Positions 1 to 9,415 are shown, counted from the stretch's first letter. The stretch is DNA of 14,811 nucleotides from Acidimicrobiia bacterium (GCA_013003515.1 JABDIW010000142.1:1-14811); one strand, 5' to 3'. Notes: generated by a model from the letters alone, not told the origin. Numbers and translations: made by a program.

Positions 1-1
1 C

Positions 2-136
2 CGCATCGCCAGCCTCGAGACGACCGAACTGACGCTGCGGGTGACGTCGACCCACCCGGCCACCTCATATGAGGGCCAACCCCCGTTCAATGAGCTCGCC
101 GTCGCCGAGATCCAGTTCTTCGGATCCTCCGGATAG
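2..136 (+). CDS. C-terminal fragment of a discoidin/glycan-binding-like protein (5' end outside window)
   Basis: An open frame runs from the window edge to a TAG at 134-136 and gives about 44 residues. The visible part reads like the last beta strands of a galactose-binding-like fold: a TELTLRVTSTHP strand, a loop with SYEG, then AVAEIQFFG just before the stop. Domains of the F5/8 type C (discoidin) or NADase-type glycan-binding class often end in such an 'aIaEIeffG' strand; this link is by pattern only. The rest of the protein, including any signal peptide or catalytic domain, lies to the left. It converges with the ABC transporter operon on the other strand. A mutated copy of its last 46 nt lies downstream at 185-230. 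The reading frame is quite sure; the domain name is tentative. Confidence 0.6.
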   Translation, partial: RIASLETTELTLRVTSTHPATSYEGQPPFNELAVAEIQFFGSSG

Positions 137-230
137 TCGCGAGTCGATAGTCGCGAGTCGATAGACCATCGACCACCAGGTGCCTCAACGAGCTCCCCGT
201 CGCCAAGATCCAGCTCTTCGGATCCTCCGG
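87..230 (+). repeat. Duplicated gene tail: 46-bp direct repeat (87-132 and 185-230)
   Basis: Positions 87-132 (end of the partial CDS) and 185-230 (non-coding) match at 42 of 46 bases with no gap, at an offset of 98 bp. Three of the four differences would change the amino acid (Ala to Pro, Glu to Lys, Phe to Leu), as expected if the second copy drifts without selection. The offset is not a multiple of three, and in-frame stops separate the copies, so the second is not a translated extension. Confidence 0.85.
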
Positions 231-289
231 CTACCAGCTGGCGACGCGACTTGGGACCCGCGACTAGGGACTAGGGACTAGGGACTCCC
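137..289. repeat. Repeat-rich intergenic spacer between converging genes
   Basis: The spacer holds a 14-bp tandem repeat TCGCGAGTCGATAG (137-150, 151-164), the second copy of the duplicated gene tail (185-230), and three perfect 7-bp units ACTAGGG (263-269, 270-276, 277-283) followed by ACTCCC. On the minus strand the last array gives GGGA followed by repeated TCCC, so short hairpins can form in several registers just after the permease stop. There is no T-tract, so it is at best a weak intrinsic terminator. I see no gene or promoter here. Confidence 0.7.
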
Positions 290-1567
290 TTACTCCTTCA
301 CGTAGGGCTGCCCGTCCGCGGCCGGTGGTCGTGACTTGCCGACGAGGCCGGCAACGACGATCACGGTGACGATGGCGGGCGCCATCAGCAGGAACTCGGA
401 CGGGATCCCGGTCTGGAGGATGCCGAGGACCTGCTTGAGCGAGTCGGCGAACCCGAAGACCAGCGCTGCGCCGAGGGCGCCGATCGGGTGCCAGCGCCCA
501 AAGATCATGGCGGCGAGACCGATGAACCCGCGACCATTCGTCATGTTCTCGTCGAAGCGGCCAACCGATCCGATGATGAACCAGGCGCCGCCGAGACCGG
601 CGATCATGCCGCCCAGGACGACGTTGAGATAGCGCATCCGGTACACGTTGATGCCGAGGGTGTCCGCCGCTTTGGGATGCTCGCCCACGGCGCGAGACCG
701 GAGACCCCACTTCGTTCTGAAGAGACCAAAGGTCAGGCCGGCTACGAGGACGAACAAGGCGTAGACGAAGATCGTCTGCCGGAAGAAGATGTCGCCGATG
801 ATCGGGATGTCACCGAGGAGCGGGACCTTCCAGGGCTTGAGGATCTGAGCATTGTTGAACTGGGGGTTCTCGGCGAAGAGCCGCACGGTCAGGAACGATG
901 TGATGCCGAGCACGAAGATGTTGATCACGACACCAGCAATGATCTGATCCACCCGGTATCGCACCGCCAGCACCGCCAGGACCCACGCCAACGCCCCGCC
1001 CGTGAGCACCCCGGCGACGATGCCCCACCACGGCCCCTGGGTCGAGCCGACGAGGGCCGCCATGAATGCGCCGCCGAGCAGCATCCCTTCGATGCCGATG
1101 TTGATGACGGCGACCCGCTCACAAAGCACGCCAGATAACGCGCCCATGGCGATCGGGAAGCTGCGCAGCACGGTCTCCCGCAACATCGAGGTGAAGTTGA
1201 AGGCCCCGAGCGGCGATCCGGCGGCAGCCCAGATCAGGAAGGCGAGAACGAACAGGATCAACCCGATGCCGAGAACGAGGTTTGCCTTGTCGCCGAACCC
1301 GCGGGTCACCTGGATCGCACCGAGGAAGGCGAGTACTCCGGCAAGCAAGATCGACGAACCCGCCCCCGGCACCGTGAGATCGGGGATCTCCGTCGGCGAC
1401 TGGCCGGGGATGACGAACTTGAACGTGGCGTCGCCCTCGGTTCCGATACCGAACACCAGCAAGGTGAAGGCCGCCAGCACCAGCAACACGATGCCGATGA
1501 TCTTCGCCCGACGGCGCTGCGCAGGAGTGAGCAGCTTCGGGGCGGGAGCCGCGATGACGGCCGTCAT
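290..1567 (-). CDS. BMP-class (nucleoside-type) ABC importer permease 2
   Basis: This is an inner-membrane permease of the BPD_transp_2 family, which forms the channel of importers for nucleosides and similar solutes. The family motif INIGIEGM is at residues 155-162, followed by a Gly/Ala-rich helix. Further conserved segments are RAVGEHPKAADTLGIN, which probably contacts the ATPase, and the C-terminal membrane region. It has 425 residues; B. subtilis YufQ/NupQ-type proteins have about 320. The extra length is an N-terminal part with about three more hydrophobic segments (near 23-42, 72-88, 97-117). I start at the ATG at 1567: it overlaps the upstream stop as ATGA and has GAAGGG 9 nt upstream. 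An ATG at 1576 is in frame, but GAAGGG would abut it directly. Last gene of the operon. The transported solute cannot be read from the sequence. Confidence 0.9.
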   Translation of the reverse strand: MTAVIAAPAPKLLTPAQRRRAKIIGIVLLVLAAFTLLVFGIGTEGDATFKFVIPGQSPTEIPDLTVPGAGSSILLAGVLAFLGAIQVTRGFGDKANLVLGIGLILFVLAFLIWAAAGSPLGAFNFTSMLRETVLRSFPIAMGALSGVLCERVAVINIGIEGMLLGGAFMAALVGSTQGPWWGIVAGVLTGGALAWVLAVLAVRYRVDQIIAGVVINIFVLGITSFLTVRLFAENPQFNNAQILKPWKVPLLGDIPIIGDIFFRQTIFVYALFVLVAGLTFGLFRTKWGLRSRAVGEHPKAADTLGINVYRMRYLNVVLGGMIAGLGGAWFIIGSVGRFDENMTNGRGFIGLAAMIFGRWHPIGALGAALVFGFADSLKQVLGILQTGIPSEFLLMAPAIVTVIVVAGLVGKSRPPAADGQPYVKE

Positions 1568-2844
1568 GCTGCCCATCCCTTCGTGAGCTGCCCCGTCCCC
1601 TCACCGGTCCGCACCCGGTAGATGGCCCTGATCAGAGCCGGGGCCGCCACGAACACGATGATCAGTGCCTGGAGCACCACGATGATGTCGATGGGGATGT
1701 CGGTGGCCGCCTGCATCTGCTGACCACCGGCCCGTAGGGCGCCGAACAACACACCAGCCGCGACCACCCCTGCCGGGTGAGATCGACCCAGCAGCGCGAG
1801 CGCGATCGCGTCGAACCCGATCTGTGCGACGAAACCGGGAGCAGCGCGGTACTCGGGGATGCCGAGGATCTCGTTGGCTCCGGCCAGTCCGGCCAGCGCC
1901 CCGGCAATCGCCATGACCCCGGTGTAGACCAGCACGACGTTCATCCCACCGTACCGAGCGGCATCGGGGTTGGCGCCGACGGCGCGGAACTCGTATCCCA
2001 GCGTCGACTTGAACAGCAGCCAGTGGACGAACCAGGCCGCCAGCAGCGCAAGGATGAACCCGGCGTGAACCCGCAGATCGTTGCGGTCGAGCCACCCCAG
2101 CAACTGGGGCAGCCGGGCCGTCTCGGCGACGGTCTTGGACACCGGGTCGTCACGGCCGGCCCGCTGCACGAACTCGAGCTTCAGCACCCAGTCGAGCAGG
2201 GGCACCGCGATCAGGTTGAACATGATGGTGGTGATGACCTCATGTGCCCCCGTCTTGGCCCTGAGGAGCCCAGGGATACCGCCCCAGATGGCGCCGGCGA
2301 TGGCGGCCCCGATCAAGGCGACGAGCACATGGAGCACGTACGGCAGATCGAAAGAGAACCCGATGATGGCGCCGACGATCCCGCCGAGGATCATCTGTCC
2401 CTGGGCGCCGATGTTGAACAAGCCTGCCCGGAAGCCAAGAGCGACCGACAGCCCGGCCAGGATCAACGGCGAGGCCGAGACCAGCGTCTCGGAGATCGGG
2501 CGCAGCCCCCACAGCGAGCCCCGGAACAACGCCACGTACGCATCCCGGATCGTTGTCCACGTCTGAGAGAACGCTTCGCCGACGTCTTCGCCCCACAGGC
2601 GGAGCAACTCGACATCCGACACGGCGATGATGACCGCACCGACGATGAGGGCGCTCAGCAGGGCCAGTAGCGGCACCAGGACCGCTGTCCGCCAGTCGAT
2701 GACATCGAGACCCATGAGATCCCGTAGGAATCTGCGCTGGCCCCTCGTCTCCTCTGACGGCGCCTCGGTGGGCGGACCCTCTTTGGGCGGACCCTCTGTG
2801 GGCGGACCCTCTGTGGGCGGAGTCTCGGGTCGTTCGTCGCTCAC
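1564..2844 (-). CDS. BMP-class (nucleoside-type) ABC importer permease 1
   Basis: This is the partner permease of the same BPD_transp_2 importer (426 aa), comparable to NupP/YufP. After a cytoplasmic tail of about 50 residues comes a first membrane helix (about 54-75). The family motif FNIGAQGQ is at 143-150, and several more hydrophobic helices follow. The segment FRAVGANPDAARYGGMN is the usual cytoplasmic loop that docks on the ATPase. The tail is unusual: residues 9-28 are imperfect PPTEG repeats encoded by a 15-bp DNA repeat. The start is GTG at 2844, which overlaps the ATPase stop as GTGA and has AGGAGG 9 nt upstream, so translation is probably coupled. The stop overlaps the start of the next permease as ATGA. 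The two permeases most likely form a heterodimer. Confidence 0.92.
   Translation of the reverse strand: MSDERPETPPTEGPPTEGPPKEGPPTEAPSEETRGQRRFLRDLMGLDVIDWRTAVLVPLLALLSALIVGAVIIAVSDVELLRLWGEDVGEAFSQTWTTIRDAYVALFRGSLWGLRPISETLVSASPLILAGLSVALGFRAGLFNIGAQGQMILGGIVGAIIGFSFDLPYVLHVLVALIGAAIAGAIWGGIPGLLRAKTGAHEVITTIMFNLIAVPLLDWVLKLEFVQRAGRDDPVSKTVAETARLPQLLGWLDRNDLRVHAGFILALLAAWFVHWLLFKSTLGYEFRAVGANPDAARYGGMNVVLVYTGVMAIAGALAGLAGANEILGIPEYRAAPGFVAQIGFDAIALALLGRSHPAGVVAAGVLFGALRAGGQQMQAATDIPIDIIVVLQALIIVFVAAPALIRAIYRVRTGEGTGQLTKGWAA
2769..2821 (-). repeat. 15-bp tandem repeat coding for PPTEG units
   Basis: The plus-strand unit TGGGCGGACCCTCTG occurs at 2769-2783, 2784-2798 and 2799-2813 with single-base changes, and partly at 2814-2821. 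It is in frame in the permease and encodes the Pro/Glu-rich repeat of its N-terminal tail. Because the unit is a multiple of three, gain or loss of copies would keep the frame. Confidence 0.9.
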
Positions 2845-4349
2845 GAGGGCGTTCCTCCTGCCATGTAGAGGCCGAGATCGGTCGGCGTCGTCTCCTCGGG
2901 CTTCACCTCGGCCACGATGCGTCCCCGGTACATGACCAGGATCCGATCGGAGAGGGCGAGGATCTCGTCCAGCTCTGTCGAGACGATGAGGATCGCTGCG
3001 CCCTCGTCGCGTTCCTGAACGATCCGCTCGTGGATGTACTCGATGGAGCCGACGTCGAGACCCCGCGTCGGTTGTGAAGCGACCACCAGCTTGACGTCAT
3101 GACCGAACTCCCGGGCGACGATGACCTTCTGCTGGTTGCCGCCCGACAGGTTCGATACGGGCACATCGATCGATGGGGTCCTCACGTCGTACTGCTCGAC
3201 GAGAGTGGCCGCCATCTTGGCGGTGGCGTCCCAATCCATGGCGATGCCTCGGGAGTAGGGATCCTCGTGGTACGAGTCGAGGACCATGTTCTCGGTGATC
3301 GTGAACGGAAGCACGAGACCGCTGCGTTGACGATCCTCGGGGACGTGGGCGACGCCGATGTCATGTATCTCGCGGGGAGTCGCCTTGCTGACGTCTTGGC
3401 CGAGGATCGTGATGTGCCCTGACACGACCTGGGACAGACCGGTGAGTGCCTCGACCAGCTCGCTCTGGCCGTTGCCCTGCACACCGGCCACCCCCACGAT
3501 CTCTCCTGCCCGAACCTCGAAGCTGACGTCATGGATGACGGGGTTTCCGAAGTCGTCGGCGACCACCAGGTCGTCGACGGTCAAGACAGGCTCTTTCGGT
3601 TGAGCAGCGGTCTTGGCCACCACGAGGTCGACCGGGCGGCCAACCATCATCTCGGCGAGCTGGGACTCCGACACCTCGCCAGGAATGGCCTCCCCGACGA
3701 TCTTCCCCCGACGCAGCACGTTGATGCGGTCTGCGATGCCGAGGACCTCACCGAGCTTGTGGGTGATGAACACGATTCCCTTGCCATCGTCCTTGAGTTT
3801 GCGAACGATGCCGAAGAAGTCCTCGACCTCCTGAGGTGTGAGAACGGCGGTTGGCTCATCGAAGATGAGGAACCGGGCGTCGCGGAAGAGAACCTTGATG
3901 ATCTCGACGCGCTGCTGGGTGCCGACCGGGAGATCCTCGATGTAGGCATCCGGGGGGACCTCGAGGCCGTACTGGGCCGAGATCCGCTCGACATCGCCAC
4001 GGGCCTGCTTGAGGTCGAGCACGCCTCCGGCCAGGGTCGGCTCGACTCCGAGCACCACGTTCTCGGTGACCGTGAACACGGGAACGAGCATGAAGTGCTG
4101 GTGCACCATCCCGATCCCGGCGGCAATGGCATCACCAGGTCCGCTGAACTGCTGAGGCTGTCCGTCGACGAGGATCTCGCCCTCCGTGGCCGAATAGAGG
4201 CCGTAGAGGATGTTCATCAGGGTGGTCTTTCCGGCGCCGTTCTCGCCGAGCAAGCCGAGGATCTCGCCCTGTCTCACTGTGAGATCGACCGAGTCGTTGG
4301 CGAGTACCCCCGGGAAACGTTTGGTGATTCCGCGCAGTTCGAGTTCCAC
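2841..4349 (-). CDS. BMP-class ABC importer ATPase with two nucleotide-binding domains
   Basis: This is the cytoplasmic energy subunit (502 aa) of the importer, of the double-NBD type seen in NupO/YufO and sugar importers. NBD1 is complete: Walker A GENGAGKT (35-42), Q-loop Gln84, signature VGTQQ (142-146), Walker B LIFDE (161-165), H-loop His197. The form 'LPVGTQQRVEI' instead of LSGGQ is normal for this class. NBD2 is degenerate: its Walker A region is GVQGNGQS without the lysine, the signature LSGGNQQ (401-407) is intact, and the catalytic Glu after Walker B is Gln426 (VVASQPTRGLD). One competent and one impaired ATP site is therefore expected. The start is GTG at 4349, with a strong purine-rich ribosome site (GAGGAGGAGGG) just upstream. 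Its stop overlaps the first permease start by 4 bp. Confidence 0.95.
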   Translation of the reverse strand: MELELRGITKRFPGVLANDSVDLTVRQGEILGLLGENGAGKTTLMNILYGLYSATEGEILVDGQPQQFSGPGDAIAAGIGMVHQHFMLVPVFTVTENVVLGVEPTLAGGVLDLKQARGDVERISAQYGLEVPPDAYIEDLPVGTQQRVEIIKVLFRDARFLIFDEPTAVLTPQEVEDFFGIVRKLKDDGKGIVFITHKLGEVLGIADRINVLRRGKIVGEAIPGEVSESQLAEMMVGRPVDLVVAKTAAQPKEPVLTVDDLVVADDFGNPVIHDVSFEVRAGEIVGVAGVQGNGQSELVEALTGLSQVVSGHITILGQDVSKATPREIHDIGVAHVPEDRQRSGLVLPFTITENMVLDSYHEDPYSRGIAMDWDATAKMAATLVEQYDVRTPSIDVPVSNLSGGNQQKVIVAREFGHDVKLVVASQPTRGLDVGSIEYIHERIVQERDEGAAILIVSTELDEILALSDRILVMYRGRIVAEVKPEETTPTDLGLYMAGGTPS

Positions 4350-4429
4350 CCGTTTCCCTCCTCCTCGCAGCGCCGGGACAGTCGTCGCAGCCTAGCGAGG
4401 TGACTTCCGGCCATTCTGGGCCGAACGCG

Positions 4430-4457
4430 CCGGAGCCCCTCCGCAGAGGGGCCCCGG
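4430..4457 (-). terminator. Strong C(UGCG)G stem-loop between binding-protein and ATPase genes
   Basis: In the minus-strand transcript, 4457-4446 pairs with 4441-4430 to give a 12-bp, almost all G-C stem capped by UGCG. The closing pair is C-G, so the cap is a member of the very stable C(UNCG)G tetraloop family. One G-U wobble is allowed on this strand; on the plus strand the same position is an A-C mismatch and the loop is CGCA, so the structure fits minus-strand RNA. No U-tract follows. A 3' stabiliser of the binding-protein mRNA or a partial attenuator is therefore more likely than a full terminator. Confidence 0.75.
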
Positions 4458-4482
4458 ACGGTTCGAATTGCGGTTGGCCTGA

Positions 4483-5631
4483 TCAGCCGCCAGTCACGCT
4501 GATCGTTCCGGCGATGATGCCGGCACGCACCGCGTCGACCTCGTCGACCAATGCCTGCGGGATGGCGCTGTTGATGACGCCAAGGCTGACGCCACCGTTG
4601 TCGAGGGTGCCGAAGTACTCGTTGCCGAGCGAATCGAGCACCAGGACGTTCTGGATGGTGGCGAACACGGCGTTGTCCATACGCTTGCGGATCGACGTCA
4701 AGATGATGTCGGAGAACTCCGGAGCAGACTCGGTCCACTCGGAGTCCACACCGATGATCCAGATGCCATCACGCTCTGCAGCCGCAGCAGCGGTTCCGAG
4801 ACCGACCGGGCCGGCCACGGGCAGGATGATGTCGGCACCCTGGTCCATCAGGCTGACGCCGAACGAGCGCCCGTCCTCGGTGGACTCGAAGTTGCCGGTG
4901 AACAGGCCCTCGGCCGTGTCCGGATCCCAGCCGAGCACCTGAACGCTGGTGCCGTTCTGAGCGTTGTAGTAGTCGACGCCACGCACGAGACCGTCCATGA
5001 AGATGGTCACCGGCGGGATGTTGACTCCACCGAAGGTGCCGATGATGCCGCTCTGCGAGGCGCCCGCAGCCATGTAGCCGGCGAGGAACGCCGCCTCATC
5101 CGTGTTGAAGTTCAGACCGCGAACGTTGGTCTGGCCTTCGGCAAACGGAGGAATGAAGCTCGGGAAGTCGATGATGGCGAACCGCTGGTCCGGGTTGTCG
5201 GCAGCAGCAGCCGCCGTGTCATCGGCAAGCAGGAACCCGACCGTCACGATGAGGTCACAGCCCTCGGCGATGAACGAATCGATGTTCGGCCGGAAGTCTG
5301 CCGTCTGCTGCGACTCGAGGAACTTCGCCTCGGTCACACCTTCGAGCTCGGCTTCGGCGCGCTGGGCACCGACCCAGGCCGTCTCGTTGAAGCTCTTGTC
5401 GTCGATGCCGCCGGTGTCGGACACCTGGCAAGCCTTGATCTCGCGGCCGACCGGGGCCGGGGGCAACGTCGTCGTCGTCGTTGCCGCCGTCGTGGTGGTT
5501 GCAGCCGTGGTGGTGGTTGCCTGGGTGGTCGTTGTGGTGTCCGCTGGCTCGTCGTCGGCACACGCCGCCGCTACCAGGGACAACGCCAGCAACAGGCCGA
5601 GCACGCCGAAGCGCCTCTTGAAAGTCGACAT
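4483..5631 (-). CDS. BMP family substrate-binding lipoprotein (PnrA/BmpA-like)
   Basis: This is the extracellular solute-binding subunit of the importer (382 aa), anchored by lipid. The N-terminus has a basic start, a hydrophobic core and a lipobox ending VAAAC with Cys24, then a Thr-rich linker (32-55) as seen in many actinobacterial lipoproteins. The BMP domain follows: DTGGIDDKSFNE (72-83), LNFNTDEAAFLAGYMAAG (173-190), GGVNIPPVTIFMDGLVRG (201-218), ADIILPVAGPVGLG (266-279) and IIGVDSEWTES (292-302). Characterised members (PnrA, BmpA-type, NupN) bind purine nucleosides, so nucleoside uptake is the best guess. ATG at 5631 has GAAGGG 6 nt upstream. It is the promoter-proximal gene of the operon and is followed by a strong hairpin, which would suit the high dose of binding protein such systems need. 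Confidence 0.93.
   Translation of the reverse strand: MSTFKRRFGVLGLLLALSLVAAACADDEPADTTTTTQATTTTAATTTTAATTTTTLPPAPVGREIKACQVSDTGGIDDKSFNETAWVGAQRAEAELEGVTEAKFLESQQTADFRPNIDSFIAEGCDLIVTVGFLLADDTAAAAADNPDQRFAIIDFPSFIPPFAEGQTNVRGLNFNTDEAAFLAGYMAAGASQSGIIGTFGGVNIPPVTIFMDGLVRGVDYYNAQNGTSVQVLGWDPDTAEGLFTGNFESTEDGRSFGVSLMDQGADIILPVAGPVGLGTAAAAAERDGIWIIGVDSEWTESAPEFSDIILTSIRKRMDNAVFATIQNVLVLDSLGNEYFGTLDNGGVSLGVINSAIPQALVDEVDAVRAGIIAGTISVTGG
5467..5538 (-). repeat. Thr-rich linker repeat in the binding lipoprotein
   Basis: Codons for residues 32-55 are almost all ACN or GCN and spell runs of four or five Thr separated by Ala-Ala or Gln-Ala. The DNA is an imperfect trinucleotide repeat (GTG/GTC/GTT on the plus strand). 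It codes for a flexible, possibly glycosylated spacer between the lipid anchor and the binding domain. Confidence 0.8.
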
Positions 5632-5658
5632 GGGGTTCCCTTCTCGTACCTACTCGTT

Positions 5659-5694
5659 GGTCAATTGGACCGTGCGGAACTCTAGCCACCGCAC
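5659..5694 (-). promoter_or_regulatory. Putative promoter/operator of the ABC importer operon
   Basis: The 106-bp gap between clpC and the binding-protein gene holds a TAGAGT -10-like box (5679-5684) about 48 nt upstream of the ATG. It lies inside an inverted repeat with 6-bp arms GTGCGG (5672-5677) and CCGCAC (5689-5694). A near-palindrome GGTCAATTGGACC is at 5659-5671. No good -35 box is visible at 16-18 bp. A repressor covering the -10 would be plausible; this is inference. Confidence 0.4.
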
Positions 5695-5737
5695 AGGATG
5701 TCGAGTCGGGCGCGGACGGCCCCCATGTGACCGACGA

Positions 5738-8242
<2,505 letters not shown>

Positions 8243-8264
8243 GTCTCTGCACCCCTAAACGAAT

Positions 8265-8299
8265 GGCGCCGGGGATATCCCTGCGCCTCTCAGACTATA
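8265..8299 (-). promoter_or_regulatory. Putative clpC promoter with palindrome over the start site
   Basis: A clear -10 box TATAGT lies at 8294-8299 (minus strand), 51 nt before the GTG start. No TTGACA-like -35 is seen. Immediately downstream, where transcription should begin (about 8287), is a 23-bp near-perfect inverted repeat (8265-8287): outer arms GGCGC/GCGCC and an inner GGGATATCCC. This could be an operator or a 5'-end hairpin in the mRNA. clp genes of actinobacteria are often controlled by ClgR; I cannot match its motif here with confidence. Confidence 0.5.
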
Positions 8300-8407
8300 G
8301 CCCCGGGTGATACCTACTCCCGGACGTTGGCCACCATCAACCGTCGGCGGATCGGCTTCATTCCTTGAGGTATCGGCCGCACCGAATGGTATCGACGGCG
8401 CCGTCAC

Positions 8408-8423
8408 TAACCTCGCCGCACCA
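8408..8423 (+). promoter_or_regulatory. Putative leaderless promoter of the polyprenyl synthase gene
   Basis: A TANNNT-type -10 box, TAACCT at 8408-8413, stands 9 nt before the ATG at 8423, and no Shine-Dalgarno sequence precedes that ATG. This arrangement is typical of leaderless actinobacterial genes, where transcription begins at or within a few bases of the start codon. The -35 region is not recognisable. An alternative is TTGAGG at 8365-8370 as a -35 with TATCGA at 8390-8395, but that spacing (19 bp) is long. Confidence 0.4.
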
Positions 8424-9415
8424 TGGAAGTTCCCCCGATTCGCGACCTCGTCGACCTGCCCGAAGTGTGGTCGCGCATGGAACGCGTCGAAACGCGTCTC
8501 TTCGAAGCAAGCACTGCCGCCGAGAACCCCTTCCTCACCGAGATCGCCCAACACCTGCTGGCGGCGGGCGGCAAGCGGCTGCGGCCACTCCTGGCACAGA
8601 TCGGGGCCCTGCTCGGCACCGACCGCGACCACGGCCCCGTCGAGGTCGGGGTTGCCGTGGAGCTGGTCCACGCCGGGTCGCTCTATCACGACGACGTCAT
8701 CGACGAGGCCGAGACCCGTCATGGCGTGGCGTCTGCCAACGTGAACTGGTCGAACACCATCGCCATCCTCGCCGGAGACTTCCTCCTGGCACGGGCATCC
8801 GAAGTGGCCGCTCCGCTCGGCGAGGAGGCCGTCGCCCTGATCGCCAGGACCTACGCGACCCTGTGCGAGGGACAGGCGCTCGAGCTGCAGCTGGCCGACG
8901 ACATCGACCACGGCCCCGACGACTACCTCCGGGTGATCTCGGGCAAAACGGCCAGTCTGATCCGAACATCCGCCCGCCTCGGTGCTCTGACGGCCGGGGC
9001 CGACGCCGACGCCGTGGAGGCCATTTCGGAATGGGCGTTCGAGACCGGAATCGTGTTCCAGATGACCGATGACGTGCTCGACCTGGTCGCCAGCGAGGAG
9101 TACCTCGGGAAGCCCGCGGGATCGGACATCGACGAAGGCGTCTACACCCTTCCCGTCCTCTATGCGCTGGTCGGCGACGAAGAGATGAAGAGCGTGCTGG
9201 CAACCGGGCACCCGTACTCCGATGACGATCGACGCTGGGTGGTCGACCGTGTGATCGATGGCGGACACGTCGACCGGGTCCTCGACGAGGCGACGGAACG
9301 CCTGCGCCGAGCCGAGAAGGCCTCCCAACGTCTGGCATCGACCGAGGTCCGCGACCTCCTCACTCGGTTCGACCAGTACTTGCTCACCCGGGTCGAGGCC
9401 GCCCGCGAACGATGA
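8423..9415 (+). CDS. Long-chain polyprenyl diphosphate synthase (trans-isoprenyl transferase)
   Basis: This enzyme adds isopentenyl diphosphate units to an allylic starter (330 aa, normal length). Visible motifs are GGKRLRPLL (49-57), the first Asp-rich motif DDVIDEAETRHG (90-101) and the second, FQMTDDVLDL (212-221), followed by LGKPAGSDIDEGVYTLPV. The residues 4 and 5 before the first Asp motif are Ser and Gly, not aromatic, which in this family allows products longer than C20. The product is therefore probably the C35-C45 tail of menaquinone. The first Asp motif ends Arg-His-Gly where the consensus has Arg-Arg-Gly. ATG at 8423 has no ribosome site and may be leaderless. Its stop overlaps the next gene as ATGA, so the two are co-translated. 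The exact chain length is not readable. Confidence 0.93.
   Translation: MEVPPIRDLVDLPEVWSRMERVETRLFEASTAAENPFLTEIAQHLLAAGGKRLRPLLAQIGALLGTDRDHGPVEVGVAVELVHAGSLYHDDVIDEAETRHGVASANVNWSNTIAILAGDFLLARASEVAAPLGEEAVALIARTYATLCEGQALELQLADDIDHGPDDYLRVISGKTASLIRTSARLGALTAGADADAVEAISEWAFETGIVFQMTDDVLDLVASEEYLGKPAGSDIDEGVYTLPVLYALVGDEEMKSVLATGHPYSDDDRRWVVDRVIDGGHVDRVLDEATERLRRAEKASQRLASTEVRDLLTRFDQYLLTRVEAARER

Noticed and set aside
1568..1576. Upstream ATG of permease 2 at 1576
   Set aside because: The only GAAGGG would directly abut this ATG, while it is 9 nt from the ATG at 1567, which also makes the usual ATGA overlap.
5695..5737. Intrinsic terminator of clpC
   Set aside because: Only a 4-bp GGGC/GCCC stem can be drawn and there is no T-tract.
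8255..9328. 357-residue minus-strand frame opposite the polyprenyl synthase
   Set aside because: It is antisense to a gene with both Asp-rich motifs and would cover the clpC promoter; no domain is recognisable.
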